This document shows positions 7,214 through 16,149 of a stretch of 33,462 bases of DNA, in pieces. The position numbers were made by a program, and so were the translations under genes. The DNA is taken from positions 1-33,462 of the forward strand of contig JAIFMP010000055.1 of assembly GCA_020048405.1 (NCBI GenBank). Reading direction: 5' to 3'. Origin of the DNA: Hydrogenophaga sp. (lineage in GTDB: Bacteria > Pseudomonadota > Gammaproteobacteria > Burkholderiales > Burkholderiaceae_C). How positions within the stretch are numbered: the first letter of the stretch is position 1; every line of letters begins with the position of its first letter. Below the pieces are notes generated by a model. The model ran no database searches. It was not told the origin of the DNA and saw only the letters and a list, made by a program, of their open reading frames with translations.

Positions 7214-8205
7214 GGGGTGGTGTCGCTTTTCAGGCGCAGTTCAAAGGTGAAGCGTTCTTTGTTGGTGGCGCCGTCTCGCACTGCGGCGTTGGTGGCCTTT
7301 GCGGCGGAAAAGTTCGGGTTTTTGGAGATGTGGGAGAGAAGATCGGTGGCGTTGGGGGTGAGCCCCGCTATGCGAATTTCGGGGCCATTGAGGTCGATGC
7401 GCTCGAGCACTGTGTCGTCGGGCAAGGCGGCGGCCAAGGTGTCGAACAGGTGGGCAACGGGTATGGCTGTGGAGATGCCTGCGCGGACGTCGTTGAGCAC
7501 TTCGGTGCGGCTGCGCAGGTCGTCGAGTTGTTGGCGAATGGGGGCGGCCAGGGGCTCGAGGGCATTAACTCTTGTGACAGCCTCGACCACGCCTTGGCGC
7601 TGTAACAGCGGTGGTATGAGGGCTAAACCTGCGAGCGCAGCTGCCACTGCTACAACGGCTAGAAGGCCCAGGGTGTCGAACCACACCTGGCGGCGCTGTA
7701 AGCGGGAAAAGGCTTGATCCCGAACCGGAAAAATGTGCGTGCTGTTCCACAGAAATGTCGGCGCTTCGCTTTTGATTGCAAACTGTGTGCGGAGCTGAAC
7801 GACCGTTGCAAGTGGCGCGAGCCCCCAAGACACGTGCCAGCCACCGTCTGCGGTTGGCTCGGCCACCCAACCGCACAGCATTTGGTCCGGGGCAATGGGG
7901 GAGCGCTGCCACATGGCCTCGCGGACGGCTGCTGGTAACTGTTTGCCAGACATTCCGGGCAATTGCACTTGGCCCCAAATGCACTCTGCCGTCGGGAGGA
8001 CGGCAGCTTTTGGGGGCGGCTTGCGGGTGTGTTGCCGGATTGAGAGGCCTTTAACCGACCATTGCGCTCCATCGGGGCTCACGGCAGATGTGGCCCGTGT
8101 TGGCCACCAACCGAGATGGATGAGGCGGTTGCGTGTGTCTTGCAGACCCCACAACAGGCGGTCAGCTATGAAGTGAATGCTTTTGGGGGTGAACCCGCTA
8201 CTCAT
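7210..8205 (-). CDS. gspL: T2SS inner membrane platform protein GspL
   Basis: I start at ATG 8205, which has a clear AGGAG ribosome binding site 8 nt upstream within the end of gspK; the longer frame would overlap gspK by 41 bp. The 331-residue protein has a cytoplasmic part (about 1-172), a transmembrane helix (about 178-200) and a periplasmic PilN-like ferredoxin domain (about 205-331) with the motif AALPDDTVLERIDLNGPEI. GspL normally binds the GspE ATPase through an actin-like cytoplasmic domain. Here that part seems shorter than usual (about 170 versus roughly 230-250 residues as I recall), so GspE docking may be simplified. Confidence 0.85.
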   Translation of the reverse strand: MSSGFTPKSIHFIADRLLWGLQDTRNRLIHLGWWPTRATSAVSPDGAQWSVKGLSIRQHTRKPPPKAAVLPTAECIWGQVQLPGMSGKQLPAAVREAMWQRSPIAPDQMLCGWVAEPTADGGWHVSWGLAPLATVVQLRTQFAIKSEAPTFLWNSTHIFPVRDQAFSRLQRRQVWFDTLGLLAVVAVAAALAGLALIPPLLQRQGVVEAVTRVNALEPLAAPIRQQLDDLRSRTEVLNDVRAGISTAIPVAHLFDTLAAALPDDTVLERIDLNGPEIRIAGLTPNATDLLSHISKNPNFSAAKATNAAVRDGATNKERFTFELRLKSDTTP

Positions 8206-8212
8206 GGCGGGG

Positions 8213-9133
8213 TTACTCCTGCGCAACGGCTGAGGAACGACGGGTTGGATCAACGACGAGGGTTGTCCATGGGGTCAGGGTGTCGGGGCGCTCGGACCGA
8301 TCTACCCAGACGAGCCGCTGCCAGGTGAGGCCGCTGGCGGACGTGAGGGATGCGATGAGCCGGACCGTGCGGTCGGCTTCTGAAGGACGGCTGTTGAAAT
8401 AAGGCATTGAAGTAAGTGGGCTTGAGACAGCCTCCCGCTGCTCTGGTGGCGATGCGTGGATTTGGGCACCGATGCCAGGCCGTGCGGTGAGGCGGTCTAT
8501 CAGCATGCCGGGGGCGGAGCCAATGTCCAAGCGCTGGTGCCCGTTGATGCCGAGGAAGGGCTGGAGTTTCTCATAAATCTCGGGGGTCATGCCCAGGACG
8601 GACAGAAGCTCGGAGCTGTCTTGCAAGCCTGCGTTGCGGGGGAGCGAGGGCCATGCTGCGGCGCGGTATTGTGCGGATTCGGCACCGCCGACGCCGCCGG
8701 GCAGGTCGTCGGGGTCGATCCAGTCTTTGATTCGGGAGCCCATGGCTATGGCTTCGCCGGGGGGCATGCCTCCGATTAGTTGCAGCAGGCCTTGCATGAG
8801 TTCGTCGGAGGCTACGTTGGGGTCGACCAGGCCCTTGGATGGGGTGACTTCAACCGTGACCTGTGCTCCACCCATGGTGACGTCGTAGATTTTGTAACTT
8901 TTGCCTGCATCCGCGTTGGCCCTTAACTGTTGGGACATGATGGCGATGGCGCCATCGAGTGTGGCCTCGGCCCGCTGGCGATCGATTTGGATGGCGGCCA
9001 GTTTGGCATGGGCTGAGATGGCGCGCGTACCGGCCAGTACGGTGAGTGACAGACCGGCGACAACCCAAAGCACCATTACGAGGGCTGTGCCGCGAATTTG
9101 GCGGCTGAAGGGGCTTGCTTGAGTTAGCCGCAT
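8213..9133 (-). CDS. gspK: T2SS minor pseudopilin GspK
   Basis: I start at ATG 9133, 2 bp after the gspJ stop, which gives 306 residues with a short leader (MRLTQASPFSRQIRG) before the hydrophobic helix TALVMVLWVVAGLSLTVLAG. As usual for GspK, the mature N-terminus lacks the Glu-5 found in the other pseudopilins. The large globular domain contains the family landmarks LVDPNVASDELMQGLL, IKDWIDPDD and a SAQYRAA block, then a helical SAM-like segment (ELLSVLGMTPEIYEKLQPFL). GspK caps the pseudopilus tip together with GspI and GspJ. Confidence 0.9.
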   Translation of the reverse strand: MRLTQASPFSRQIRGTALVMVLWVVAGLSLTVLAGTRAISAHAKLAAIQIDRQRAEATLDGAIAIMSQQLRANADAGKSYKIYDVTMGGAQVTVEVTPSKGLVDPNVASDELMQGLLQLIGGMPPGEAIAMGSRIKDWIDPDDLPGGVGGAESAQYRAAAWPSLPRNAGLQDSSELLSVLGMTPEIYEKLQPFLGINGHQRLDIGSAPGMLIDRLTARPGIGAQIHASPPEQREAVSSPLTSMPYFNSRPSEADRTVRLIASLTSASGLTWQRLVWVDRSERPDTLTPWTTLVVDPTRRSSAVAQE

Positions 9134-9135
9134 GA

Positions 9136-9747
9136 TCAGCGGGCCCTGGGGAAGGTGAAGTTGAGTGGGGGCCACGCGCCATCTCCGTCGGCGATTTCTA
9201 TTCGGACGCGTGATGGATAGTAAGGGCGGGTTGACGGCCAGTCTTGAACCCACTGGGCGGTTTGGCCGTCGAGGTAGTGCCATTGCAACGTGACCAAGCC
9301 TTTGGCCAAGGGTGTGCGGATGGATTGATTCCAGTCCAGTTGGTTGAGGGCACCGTCGTATGGCAGGGCCTGTGCGATCCAGTCGATTTGTCCGTTTGGG
9401 TTGCGGTTCAGATCCACTCGGATGACGTGCAAGCCACCGCCGGGGCCTCTTTCAGGCAGGGGGGCGACCCAGAGGGCGCCGGCCGCATTGCCGTTGAAGT
9501 AAAGAACGGGCACCCCTGATGCGATGCGGCTGTACAGGCGGATGCCTTCGAGCTTGCTTTGAAGCCAGTTGTGGGTGGCTTGCATGCGATCGATGCGGTT
9601 GATGAGGATTTGGGCTCTTTGCTCTGTGCGGCCAATGATTCCGTATGTGGCAAACACCAAAGCGACGGCTGCGCCGGTGACGGCCAAGGCGACCAGGAGT
9701 TCGAGCAAGGTGAACCCTGCGGATGCGTGCCGCTTGGGAGGGTGCAT
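9136..9747 (-). CDS. gspJ: T2SS minor pseudopilin GspJ
   Basis: The 203-residue product has a prepilin leader ending SAG and the motif FTLLELLVALAVTGAAVALV with Glu at +5, so it should be cut by prepilin peptidase. I chose ATG 9747 because it overlaps the gspI stop as TAATG; a Met 9 codons upstream (9774) is possible. The C-terminal part has the W/Y-rich strands typical of GspJ (VQDWPSTRPYYPSRVRIEI). GspJ sits at the pseudopilus tip with GspI and GspK. Confidence 0.9.
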   Translation of the reverse strand: MHPPKRHASAGFTLLELLVALAVTGAAVALVFATYGIIGRTEQRAQILINRIDRMQATHNWLQSKLEGIRLYSRIASGVPVLYFNGNAAGALWVAPLPERGPGGGLHVIRVDLNRNPNGQIDWIAQALPYDGALNQLDWNQSIRTPLAKGLVTLQWHYLDGQTAQWVQDWPSTRPYYPSRVRIEIADGDGAWPPLNFTFPRAR

Positions 9748-10184
9748 TACAGGGGCGTGCGATAGGGCTTCCATGCGCTCAAGGTGTATGCGGGCTGGGC
9801 TTGCCCGACAAGGAACACTTCGATTGTGAGGCTTGCGGCCGTTAGCGTTTGGTCTGGTGTGTGCCCTGCTCTGTCATGGAGGGTTACCTGTTGGGGGTTG
9901 GCTGTGACTCGCCATGACCATGGCGGTGACTCGCCCTGAGCTGAGCGCAGGAGGTCTTCAGCAAAGGTTCCACTGCCAAGCACTGAGCGTGCAACCATGG
10001 CGGCTTGCTGACGTATGGCTGTGTCGTTGGCGGATTTGACACTTTGGCTGACAGCGCGCGACAGGGCCCCCAAGGATGCGGCGGCGATGGAGATTGCGAT
10101 GAGGGCTTCCAAAAGGGTGAAGCCCTTGGATTTGCGCAGAGCCGCCTTGCCGACACGCGCTCGCAGAACACTGGGTGTTCTCAT
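9747..10184 (-). CDS. gspI: T2SS minor pseudopilin GspI
   Basis: The ATG at 10184 overlaps the gspH stop by 4 bp and yields 145 residues. A basic leader is followed by KGFTLLEALIAISIAAASL, a classical prepilin cleavage site (G/F, Glu +5). The remainder is a small beta-rich domain. GspI nucleates the pseudopilus tip trimer with J and K. The leader is long and Arg-rich (about 20 residues), which is at the upper end for pseudopilins. Confidence 0.88.
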   Translation of the reverse strand: MRTPSVLRARVGKAALRKSKGFTLLEALIAISIAAASLGALSRAVSQSVKSANDTAIRQQAAMVARSVLGSGTFAEDLLRSAQGESPPWSWRVTANPQQVTLHDRAGHTPDQTLTAASLTIEVFLVGQAQPAYTLSAWKPYRTPL

Positions 10185-10615
10185 TGGAGGTTGGTTGCTT
10201 CTGTTTGCTCTACGTAGCCTAGCGCCCAATTGAGACGAAAGACTACTCCAGCGGAGCCGTAGAGGATGGTGAAAAATCCACCATAGGCTGTGCCGTCTGC
10301 ACGGAATACGAACAGAGGGTCGGCTTCGGCTGGTAAACGCAGTTGAACGAATGCCGGGAGCACGACGTGCTGCCGAGGTCCGCTGCCAAATGACAGGATT
10401 CGGGCCTCGGGCTCGAATTTGACACGGACTTCAGACCCTGTTTGCAGCGCGGTGGTTTTGCCTGCCTTGAGCAAGGTGTTGACGTCCCGCAGGGCTTGCA
10501 GGTACTGGGAACGGTTTGTGATGCCGCTGGAACCGGAGCTGATGACTGACAACACCAACGCAGCGATGGCCAGTGTGACCAGGAGTTCTAGCAGCGTGAA
10601 GCCCTTGAGGCGCAT
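10181..10615 (-). CDS. gspH: T2SS minor pseudopilin GspH
   Basis: This 144-residue protein has a very short leader (MRLKG) before FTLLELLVTLAIAALVLSVI, with Glu at +5. The domain has the GspH features of a helix ALRDVNTLLKAGKTTALQTG followed by beta strands (EVRVKFEPEARILSFGSG). GspH is thought to link the major pseudopilin GspG shaft to the I-J-K tip. It starts 3 bp after the gspG stop. Confidence 0.9.
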   Translation of the reverse strand: MRLKGFTLLELLVTLAIAALVLSVISSGSSGITNRSQYLQALRDVNTLLKAGKTTALQTGSEVRVKFEPEARILSFGSGPRQHVVLPAFVQLRLPAEADPLFVFRADGTAYGGFFTILYGSAGVVFRLNWALGYVEQTEATNLQ

Positions 10616-10618
10616 GGA

Positions 10619-11032
10619 TCAGTTGAGTACATCGGCAGCTTCACCATCTCCGCCGGGTTTTCCATCGGAACCCAGTGAATAGATGTCGGGGCCGCCGTGG
10701 CGGCCAACGGGCTTGTACTGGTATGGGTTGTTCCATGGGTCGGAGGGCAGACCTTTTTTGAGGTAGGGACCGTTCCAACCGTTGACGGTGCCCAGGCGTT
10801 CGACGAGTGAACGGAGGCCTTCGGCCTCGGTGGGGTAACGGCCGACGTCGAGTTTGTAGAGGTCAAGTGCCTGTTCAACTTCGGCGATTTGCACACGAGC
10901 GGTTTTTGCTTTGGCCCCTCCGAGTTGGTCGAGCAACCGGGGGCCTACCAGACTGGCAAGCAGCGTCAAGATGACCAATACGACCAGCAATTCAACGAGG
11001 GTGAAGCCAGCTGAGCGGCGGCGATGTTTCAT
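10619..11032 (-). CDS. gspG: T2SS major pseudopilin GspG
   Basis: The 137-residue protein has leader MKHRRRSAG, then FTLVELLVVLVILTLLASLV with Glu at +5. The family blocks YKLDVGRYPTEAEGLRSLVE, WNGPYLKKGLPSDPWNNPY and the calcium-binding C-terminal loop (SLGSDGKPGGDGEAAD) are all present. GspG polymerises into the pseudopilus that pushes substrates through the secretin. No prepilin peptidase (gspO) lies in the window, so processing must rely on one encoded elsewhere. Confidence 0.95.
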   Translation of the reverse strand: MKHRRRSAGFTLVELLVVLVILTLLASLVGPRLLDQLGGAKAKTARVQIAEVEQALDLYKLDVGRYPTEAEGLRSLVERLGTVNGWNGPYLKKGLPSDPWNNPYQYKPVGRHGGPDIYSLGSDGKPGGDGEAADVLN

Positions 11033-11053
11033 GTGGGGGGGGTTCCGAAGAGG

Positions 11054-12265
11054 TTAGATTGTTTCGTTGATGGAGAGCACTCCACCCAGAATGGCGATGA
11101 TGATAAAGGCGACTATGGTACCCAAGCAGACGATGATGAGTGGCTCGACGGTGGAAAGCAGGCGGGCCAGCACGCGGCGACTTTCTTCGTCGAAGCGTTC
11201 ACTGAGGCTAGCCAAGGTGGCATCGAGCTGAGCGGTTTCTTCTGCCACGCGGATGAGGGAGCTGGCACCGTTGCGGCCGAGGTGCTTGGCGGCCAAGCCG
11301 TCGGAAATGCGTTTGCCGGATTTGACGTGTTCGATGAGTGGCTCGACCTCCGCCGCCATGAAGCGATTGGTCAAGGTGTCGGCGGCGTAGCGCAATGAGT
11401 CGAGCATGGGAACGCCACGGTGCAATAGTAGCCCCAATGTCCGGTAGTACACCACTGACTGCAGATTGACGATGACGGGCCCGAGGATGGGTACGCGAAG
11501 CAGTGCTGCATCGACGGTCAGGCGACCTGATGTGCTGGCGTACCAACGGCGCAGCAAGAGGAAAGCCGCCAAGGATATGAAGATCAATGTCTGCCAGTGG
11601 AGGCGAATGGTGTCGCTGAATGCGAGGACCCATTGGGTGGAGAGTGGCAAGGAGTCGCCCATGGTGTCAAACAGCTCGCGGAACTGGGGAACAACGAAGA
11701 GCAACAGAAGAAAAACTGACAGGACAGATACGCCCAACAAGATGGCTGGGTAGGTGAGAGCTGTGACGAGTTGTCCGCGCTGGCGGGCGTCGAGCTCGAG
11801 TTGGCTAGCGAGGTCTGACAGCGTGTGTTGAAGGTTGCCGGAGGCCTCGCCAGCACGGATCATGGCCAAGTATTGGCGCCCCAACGAAGTTTGGTAGGGC
11901 TGCATGGCTTGGTGCAGGGTTTTGCCACCGCGGATACCCTCACCAACGTGGGTGACGAATTGCTTGAGGCGGTCTGTGGAGGCCAGTTCTCGGAGGATGC
12001 CGAATGCTTTGTCGAGGGGTAAGTTGGCGCGTTTGAGGTGCGCCATTTCGCGGGTGAACAGCAATATGTCGCTGGCACTGAGGGTTGCCGGGTTACCAGC
12101 GGCTGCTGGCGAACTGCCACCTATTGACCCAGTGGTCAGTTCAAGTACTTGAACGCCCTGACCGAGCAAACGCATGCGAGCTGCGTCGGAGGATGCGGCT
12201 TGCACTGACCCTTCGCAGGGCTTGCCTTGCGCATCGACGCCACGAAAGAGGTAAGTTTCAGTCAT
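11054..12265 (-). CDS. gspF: T2SS inner membrane platform protein GspF
   Basis: The 403-residue polytopic protein starts with the small N-terminal domain (TYLFRGVDAQGKPCEGSV). It then has two GspF cytoplasmic helical repeats (about 70-165 and 275-365) and three transmembrane segments, near 168-190, 215-240 and 375-398. The motif LLFTREMAHLKRANLPLDKAF marks the family. GspF is the membrane core that GspE drives. Its start overlaps the end of gspE by 8 bp. Confidence 0.95.
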   Translation of the reverse strand: MTETYLFRGVDAQGKPCEGSVQAASSDAARMRLLGQGVQVLELTTGSIGGSSPAAAGNPATLSASDILLFTREMAHLKRANLPLDKAFGILRELASTDRLKQFVTHVGEGIRGGKTLHQAMQPYQTSLGRQYLAMIRAGEASGNLQHTLSDLASQLELDARQRGQLVTALTYPAILLGVSVLSVFLLLLFVVPQFRELFDTMGDSLPLSTQWVLAFSDTIRLHWQTLIFISLAAFLLLRRWYASTSGRLTVDAALLRVPILGPVIVNLQSVVYYRTLGLLLHRGVPMLDSLRYAADTLTNRFMAAEVEPLIEHVKSGKRISDGLAAKHLGRNGASSLIRVAEETAQLDATLASLSERFDEESRRVLARLLSTVEPLIIVCLGTIVAFIIIAILGGVLSINETI

Positions 12266-13973
12266 TCTGGCGAGTTACCCGGAGAATTTCTTCTACTGTG
12301 GTCAGGCCTGCTTGGGCCTTGGCCGTGCCGTCGGCCAACAGGTTGCCACCGATGTGGTGGAAGTCGCTGTCACCCAGATCTGCACCTTTGGCCAAAATGA
12401 CTTTTTGACTGTTGTTGTCAATGGCAATGAGTTCATGGAGGGCGAGGCGCCCGTGGTAACCCGTGTTACGACAAGACGGACAGCCAACGGCTTTGTACAG
12501 CTGCGCCTCAGGCGCAAGCACGTGACCTATTTGCGCAGCAGCTTTGGTGGCGGCGTCGGTGTCCAAGGGGGTTTTGCAGTTTTGACACAAGCGGCGCACC
12601 AAACGCTGTGCGAGTACACCAACCAAACTTGCCGATATGAGGTAGGGCTCAACGCCCATGTTGACAAGCCGGACAACAGCACCCGTGGCGCTGTTGGTGT
12701 GAAGCGTTGACATGACCAGGTGCCCGGTGAGTGCGGCCTGAACAGCGATGCTGGCTGTCTCCCCGTCTCGCATCTCACCGATCATGATGACATCTGGATC
12801 TTGACGCAGGAAGGAGCGGAGGACGCTGGCGAAGGTGAGCCCGATTTGTGACTGGACCTGGACTTGATTCAACCAGTGGAGCCGATATTCGACGGGATCT
12901 TCAACGGTGAGGATTTTGAGTGTTTCGCCGGGGAGCTCTCGCATGGCGGCATACAAAGTTGTTGATTTTCCCGAGCCCGTGGGGCCTGTGACCAGCAGGA
13001 TGCCATGGGGAGTGGTGAGCATTTGACGGAGTGCTTTCAACAATTCGGGGCGAAAGTTGAGCCGATCCAGGGATAGCATGTCGTAGTTGCGCTCCAAAAG
13101 GCGCATGACAACTGATTCGCCATGCGCTGTGGGGACGGTTGACACCCTGACGTCGAGCTCTTTGCCGCGAATGCGCAGCTTGGTGCGTCCGTCCTGAGGT
13201 AACCGCCGCTCTGCGATGTCAAGTTGTGACAGTATCTTGATGCGGGAAACAATGGCTGCAATGTCTTTTTGGTCGATTTGGTCGTAAGGGATGAGGTCGC
13301 CATCGACGCGAGCCCGGACGACTGAATTGGTCTCGTAGGATTCGATGTGGATGTCTGAGGCGCGCATTGATACGGCTTTGTCAAGGATTTCGTTGACTCG
13401 ACGAATGATTGGCGCCTCGGAAGCTTGGTCTCGCAGGTGCTCGATGAATTCAGATGCGCCTAAGGCATCTGGGGCTTCGTCCTGTGGGGACTGGGCCTCT
13501 GACCACTCCCGGTGGCGCTGCAGGATTTCAGACTCCAACCCGAGATGCAGTTGAGGGGCATGCCCCAATGCCATGCGAAGGCCACCCAAGAGCTCTGCAT
13601 TCAATGGGTCGCTGGTGACAAAGACAGGACTGGGAGTGTCGGCACCGAGGTCGCCCAGAGGGATTGCGTGATAAGCAAGCAGGAAGACTGCATTCAGCGG
13701 ACCCAAATGGGGAGGGTCTTCAGGCAGTTCGTCCAAACGATGCAGGGGAATGCCTGTTTGCGAAGACAGCGCTTGGAACACGTCGACTTCTGATACCACT
13801 CCGAGCCGGATGAGCAACTGCCCGAGACGTCCGCCGACAGAGCGCTGTACTTCGAGTGCCCGGTCGAGGTCGGCAATTGACAACTTTTCGGACGCGAGAA
13901 GCAATTCGCCAAGTTTGGGGCGTGATGGGGCCGATGGTTGCGACGGAGAGATTTCGGAGGAGTTGGCGGCCAT
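12258..13973 (-). CDS. gspE: T2SS assembly ATPase GspE
   Basis: GspE is the cytoplasmic hexameric ATPase that powers pseudopilus assembly. I use ATG 13973 (571 residues); a TTG 11 codons upstream is possible. An MshEN-like N-terminal domain (about 20-140: LGELLLASEKLSIADLDRAL, RLGVVSEVDV) precedes the ATPase core. The core has Walker A GPTGSGKST at about 330, an Asp box (TVEDPVEYR), Walker B (DPDVIMIGEMRD) and a His box (STLHTNSA). The zinc-binding tetracysteine motif CxxC...CxxC (Cys 463, 466, 498, 501) typical of GspE is present. It is the first gsp gene, only 51 bp after a glycosyltransferase, with no evident own promoter. Confidence 0.95.
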   Translation of the reverse strand: MAANSSEISPSQPSAPSRPKLGELLLASEKLSIADLDRALEVQRSVGGRLGQLLIRLGVVSEVDVFQALSSQTGIPLHRLDELPEDPPHLGPLNAVFLLAYHAIPLGDLGADTPSPVFVTSDPLNAELLGGLRMALGHAPQLHLGLESEILQRHREWSEAQSPQDEAPDALGASEFIEHLRDQASEAPIIRRVNEILDKAVSMRASDIHIESYETNSVVRARVDGDLIPYDQIDQKDIAAIVSRIKILSQLDIAERRLPQDGRTKLRIRGKELDVRVSTVPTAHGESVVMRLLERNYDMLSLDRLNFRPELLKALRQMLTTPHGILLVTGPTGSGKSTTLYAAMRELPGETLKILTVEDPVEYRLHWLNQVQVQSQIGLTFASVLRSFLRQDPDVIMIGEMRDGETASIAVQAALTGHLVMSTLHTNSATGAVVRLVNMGVEPYLISASLVGVLAQRLVRRLCQNCKTPLDTDAATKAAAQIGHVLAPEAQLYKAVGCPSCRNTGYHGRLALHELIAIDNNSQKVILAKGADLGDSDFHHIGGNLLADGTAKAQAGLTTVEEILRVTRQND

Positions 13974-14024
13974 TGGTTTGGTGGTCTTGAAGGGGGAAGG
14001 CGACAAGTTGGATTGGGACCAGAC

Positions 14025-15002
14025 CTATTGATTCAAGTCGGGGGTTACGCCACCCTTCCAGAACCACCATCGGCTGAGACGGTCGAGTTCAGGGCCAACG
14101 TAGTACCTTCGGTAGCTTGAGGCGCGGTGTGATTTTGACGCTTGACGCCAAAGCAAATAGTTGGTGACGTACGTTGCACCAAGACCTCGCTCGGTCAATC
14201 GGAGTTCCAAGGCTCTTGCCTGCCGCAATGTGAGAGTGCCGAGCTCGTCTATTCGGCGCAGTACTGAGGACAGGTCTGTTCCGAGTCTTTTGAGTCGCCC
14301 CCACCAACTTCGGTTGCGAGCGCCAATTTGGTTGGAATGATGCTGACGGTATTCGATGGTGGCACATGGCAAAAAGGTGCGTTGCCCTGCCCCGCTGACG
14401 AGCGCGCACCACCAGTCATGAACGATCGCTCCTTGTGGAATGGGAAGGGCGAGGCTCAAGAGGGGCCGGTTTACCAACATGGTGCAACCAGTGACGACGT
14501 TGACACTTAACAGTGATTCGCGAGTTGCACTTTTCGGAATGAGGTTCTCGTACTGCATGAAGGATGGATTGATGAGTACGGCATCGGCGTCGATGACGGA
14601 CAAATCAGTGTGTACCAAGCACGGCATGAGGTCCATGCCGTTTGCTTCCATGCGCTTCATTTCGTTGGTGCACAGCATTAGCTTCTCGGGCAACCAGATG
14701 TCATCTTGATCGGCGAAGGCAATCCATTTTGCTTGATTTTGCTGCAAACTGACATTCATCAAATGCTCAAAGTTCTTCAATGCGCCTTGGCCTGGATTTG
14801 GATTGGGACAGATAAATACTTGATCAGGAAAGTGACTGGCATAGTGCTGAATAAGCAATGGCGTGTCGTCGCGGGAGCCATCGTCACTGATCAATATTCG
14901 AAAAGATGGGTATGTTTGACGCAACAAGGAATCTAGCTGTGCAGAGAAATACTTGGCGCCGTTGTAAGTTGCAAGCAGGATGTCAATTCTTGGGATTGAC
15001 AT
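14025..15002 (-). CDS. Family 2 glycosyltransferase (rhamnosyltransferase-like)
   Basis: The 325-residue protein has a GT-A fold N-terminus: IDILLATYNGAKYFSAQLDS, nucleotide-binding ISDDGSRDDT (about 38-47) and the metal-binding DQDD (98-101), followed by the acceptor-side motif HDWWCALV. This pattern is common in rhamnosyltransferases and O-antigen GT2 enzymes. The C-terminal 90 residues are basic and Trp-rich and could contact the membrane. It sits 2 bp after the GT4 gene and in the same run as the dTDP-rhamnose genes, so it probably transfers rhamnose or a related sugar; the acceptor is unknown. Base composition is visibly more A+T-rich than in rfbA or rfbD. Confidence 0.82.
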   Translation of the reverse strand: MSIPRIDILLATYNGAKYFSAQLDSLLRQTYPSFRILISDDGSRDDTPLLIQHYASHFPDQVFICPNPNPGQGALKNFEHLMNVSLQQNQAKWIAFADQDDIWLPEKLMLCTNEMKRMEANGMDLMPCLVHTDLSVIDADAVLINPSFMQYENLIPKSATRESLLSVNVVTGCTMLVNRPLLSLALPIPQGAIVHDWWCALVSGAGQRTFLPCATIEYRQHHSNQIGARNRSWWGRLKRLGTDLSSVLRRIDELGTLTLRQARALELRLTERGLGATYVTNYLLWRQASKSHRASSYRRYYVGPELDRLSRWWFWKGGVTPDLNQ

Positions 15003-15004
15003 GT

Positions 15005-16126
15005 CTACAATTTTTCAGAAAACATGTTGACGTATTGGTCAGTAATCAAACCCCAACTGTAGTGGGTTTGAACCCGCTTTTGCAGTTGCTTTCGTCGGGT
15101 GTTCAAGCAGTCTTGACTGAGTCTGAACATTGAATAGATGGCTTGGGATATATCGCTGGCAGTACTGAAGTACGACGCTGCATCTCCGGCCACTTCTCTG
15201 TTAAAGATATTGTCGTGTACGAGAACAAGATTGCCGCAGGCCATGGCCTCTAATAGGGATGGATTGGTGCCTCCGACGGAATGACCATGTAAATACAGGG
15301 CTGTGTGCGCGCGCAGTTCCGTCAATTTTTGATGATCATATATAGCCCCAACCATCTTGACACGCTCATTACCCAAGGCAATGAGGCGACGCTGGTACTC
15401 TGTGGAACCATTGATGTCACCAACAACAACCAATGGCCATTGGGTGTCATATTGAAGGTAGCCTTCAATGATTTCCAGGATGTGATTTTCAGGCTCTGGG
15501 CGCGCGACCACGAGACAATATTTGCCGGACTCGAGCCCTATTTCTGACAGATATTCCTTGCCTATGGTTGATGCATGGATTATTTCTGCACCATAGGCGA
15601 TGCTGATGCATTTGGCACCGCGAGGGTATTGTTGTCGGAACCGTTGAGCAATTGCCAGTGCGTCTGCGACGAGCAGGGTGGCGGTCCGGGTTGCGATGGA
15701 CTCCATGATCCTGAGGTAAAGACGAGCCAAAGGACTCCATTTGCTGCGCATCCACTCCAAGCCGTCAACGTTGATCCAGACAGGTGTACCCCACAAGCGG
15801 GGCACCCAGCAAGCCCACGCTGCGCCATACCCTAACATGTATGCGACGTCGTACTGGTGACGAGCATCCCAAAGGCAAGCACAGTCGTAGGCAATGACAG
15901 ATGCAGGGCCCCAATTTGGCCGCCTGCGATATCGCACTCGGACTCCTTTGTATGTGACATCGGGTGGAGCTGTGGTGTCCGATTCCGCGTAGACGGTGAC
16001 CGCGAAGCCGCGCTGTGTGAGTCTTACGGCAAGTTGTTCGGCGAAAGTTTCGAATCCGCCATATGCAGCAGGGATGCCGCGTGTACCTAAAATGGCCACA
16101 CTCCGTTGCTTATTGTCCCTAGACAT
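15005..16126 (-). CDS. Family 4 glycosyltransferase with DUF1972 N-terminal domain
   Basis: The 373-residue protein opens with the DUF1972 signature (AILGTRGIPAAYGGFETFAE, residues 11-30), which is common in rhamnosyl- and galactosyltransferases of polysaccharide clusters. The GT-B C-terminal donor-binding half contains YCLVVARPEPENHILEIIEG and the EX7E-like block GGTNPSLLEAMACGNLVLVH. It likely acts at the cytoplasmic face of the inner membrane on a lipid-linked or protein acceptor. It is placed between rfbC and the GT2 gene, 23 bp after rfbC. Like its GT2 neighbour it is relatively A+T-rich. Confidence 0.85.
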   Translation of the reverse strand: MSRDNKQRSVAILGTRGIPAAYGGFETFAEQLAVRLTQRGFAVTVYAESDTTAPPDVTYKGVRVRYRRRPNWGPASVIAYDCACLWDARHQYDVAYMLGYGAAWACWVPRLWGTPVWINVDGLEWMRSKWSPLARLYLRIMESIATRTATLLVADALAIAQRFRQQYPRGAKCISIAYGAEIIHASTIGKEYLSEIGLESGKYCLVVARPEPENHILEIIEGYLQYDTQWPLVVVGDINGSTEYQRRLIALGNERVKMVGAIYDHQKLTELRAHTALYLHGHSVGGTNPSLLEAMACGNLVLVHDNIFNREVAGDAASYFSTASDISQAIYSMFRLSQDCLNTRRKQLQKRVQTHYSWGLITDQYVNMFSEKL

Positions 16127-16149
16127 GTGAATGCGTGTGGCCAGTCCCG

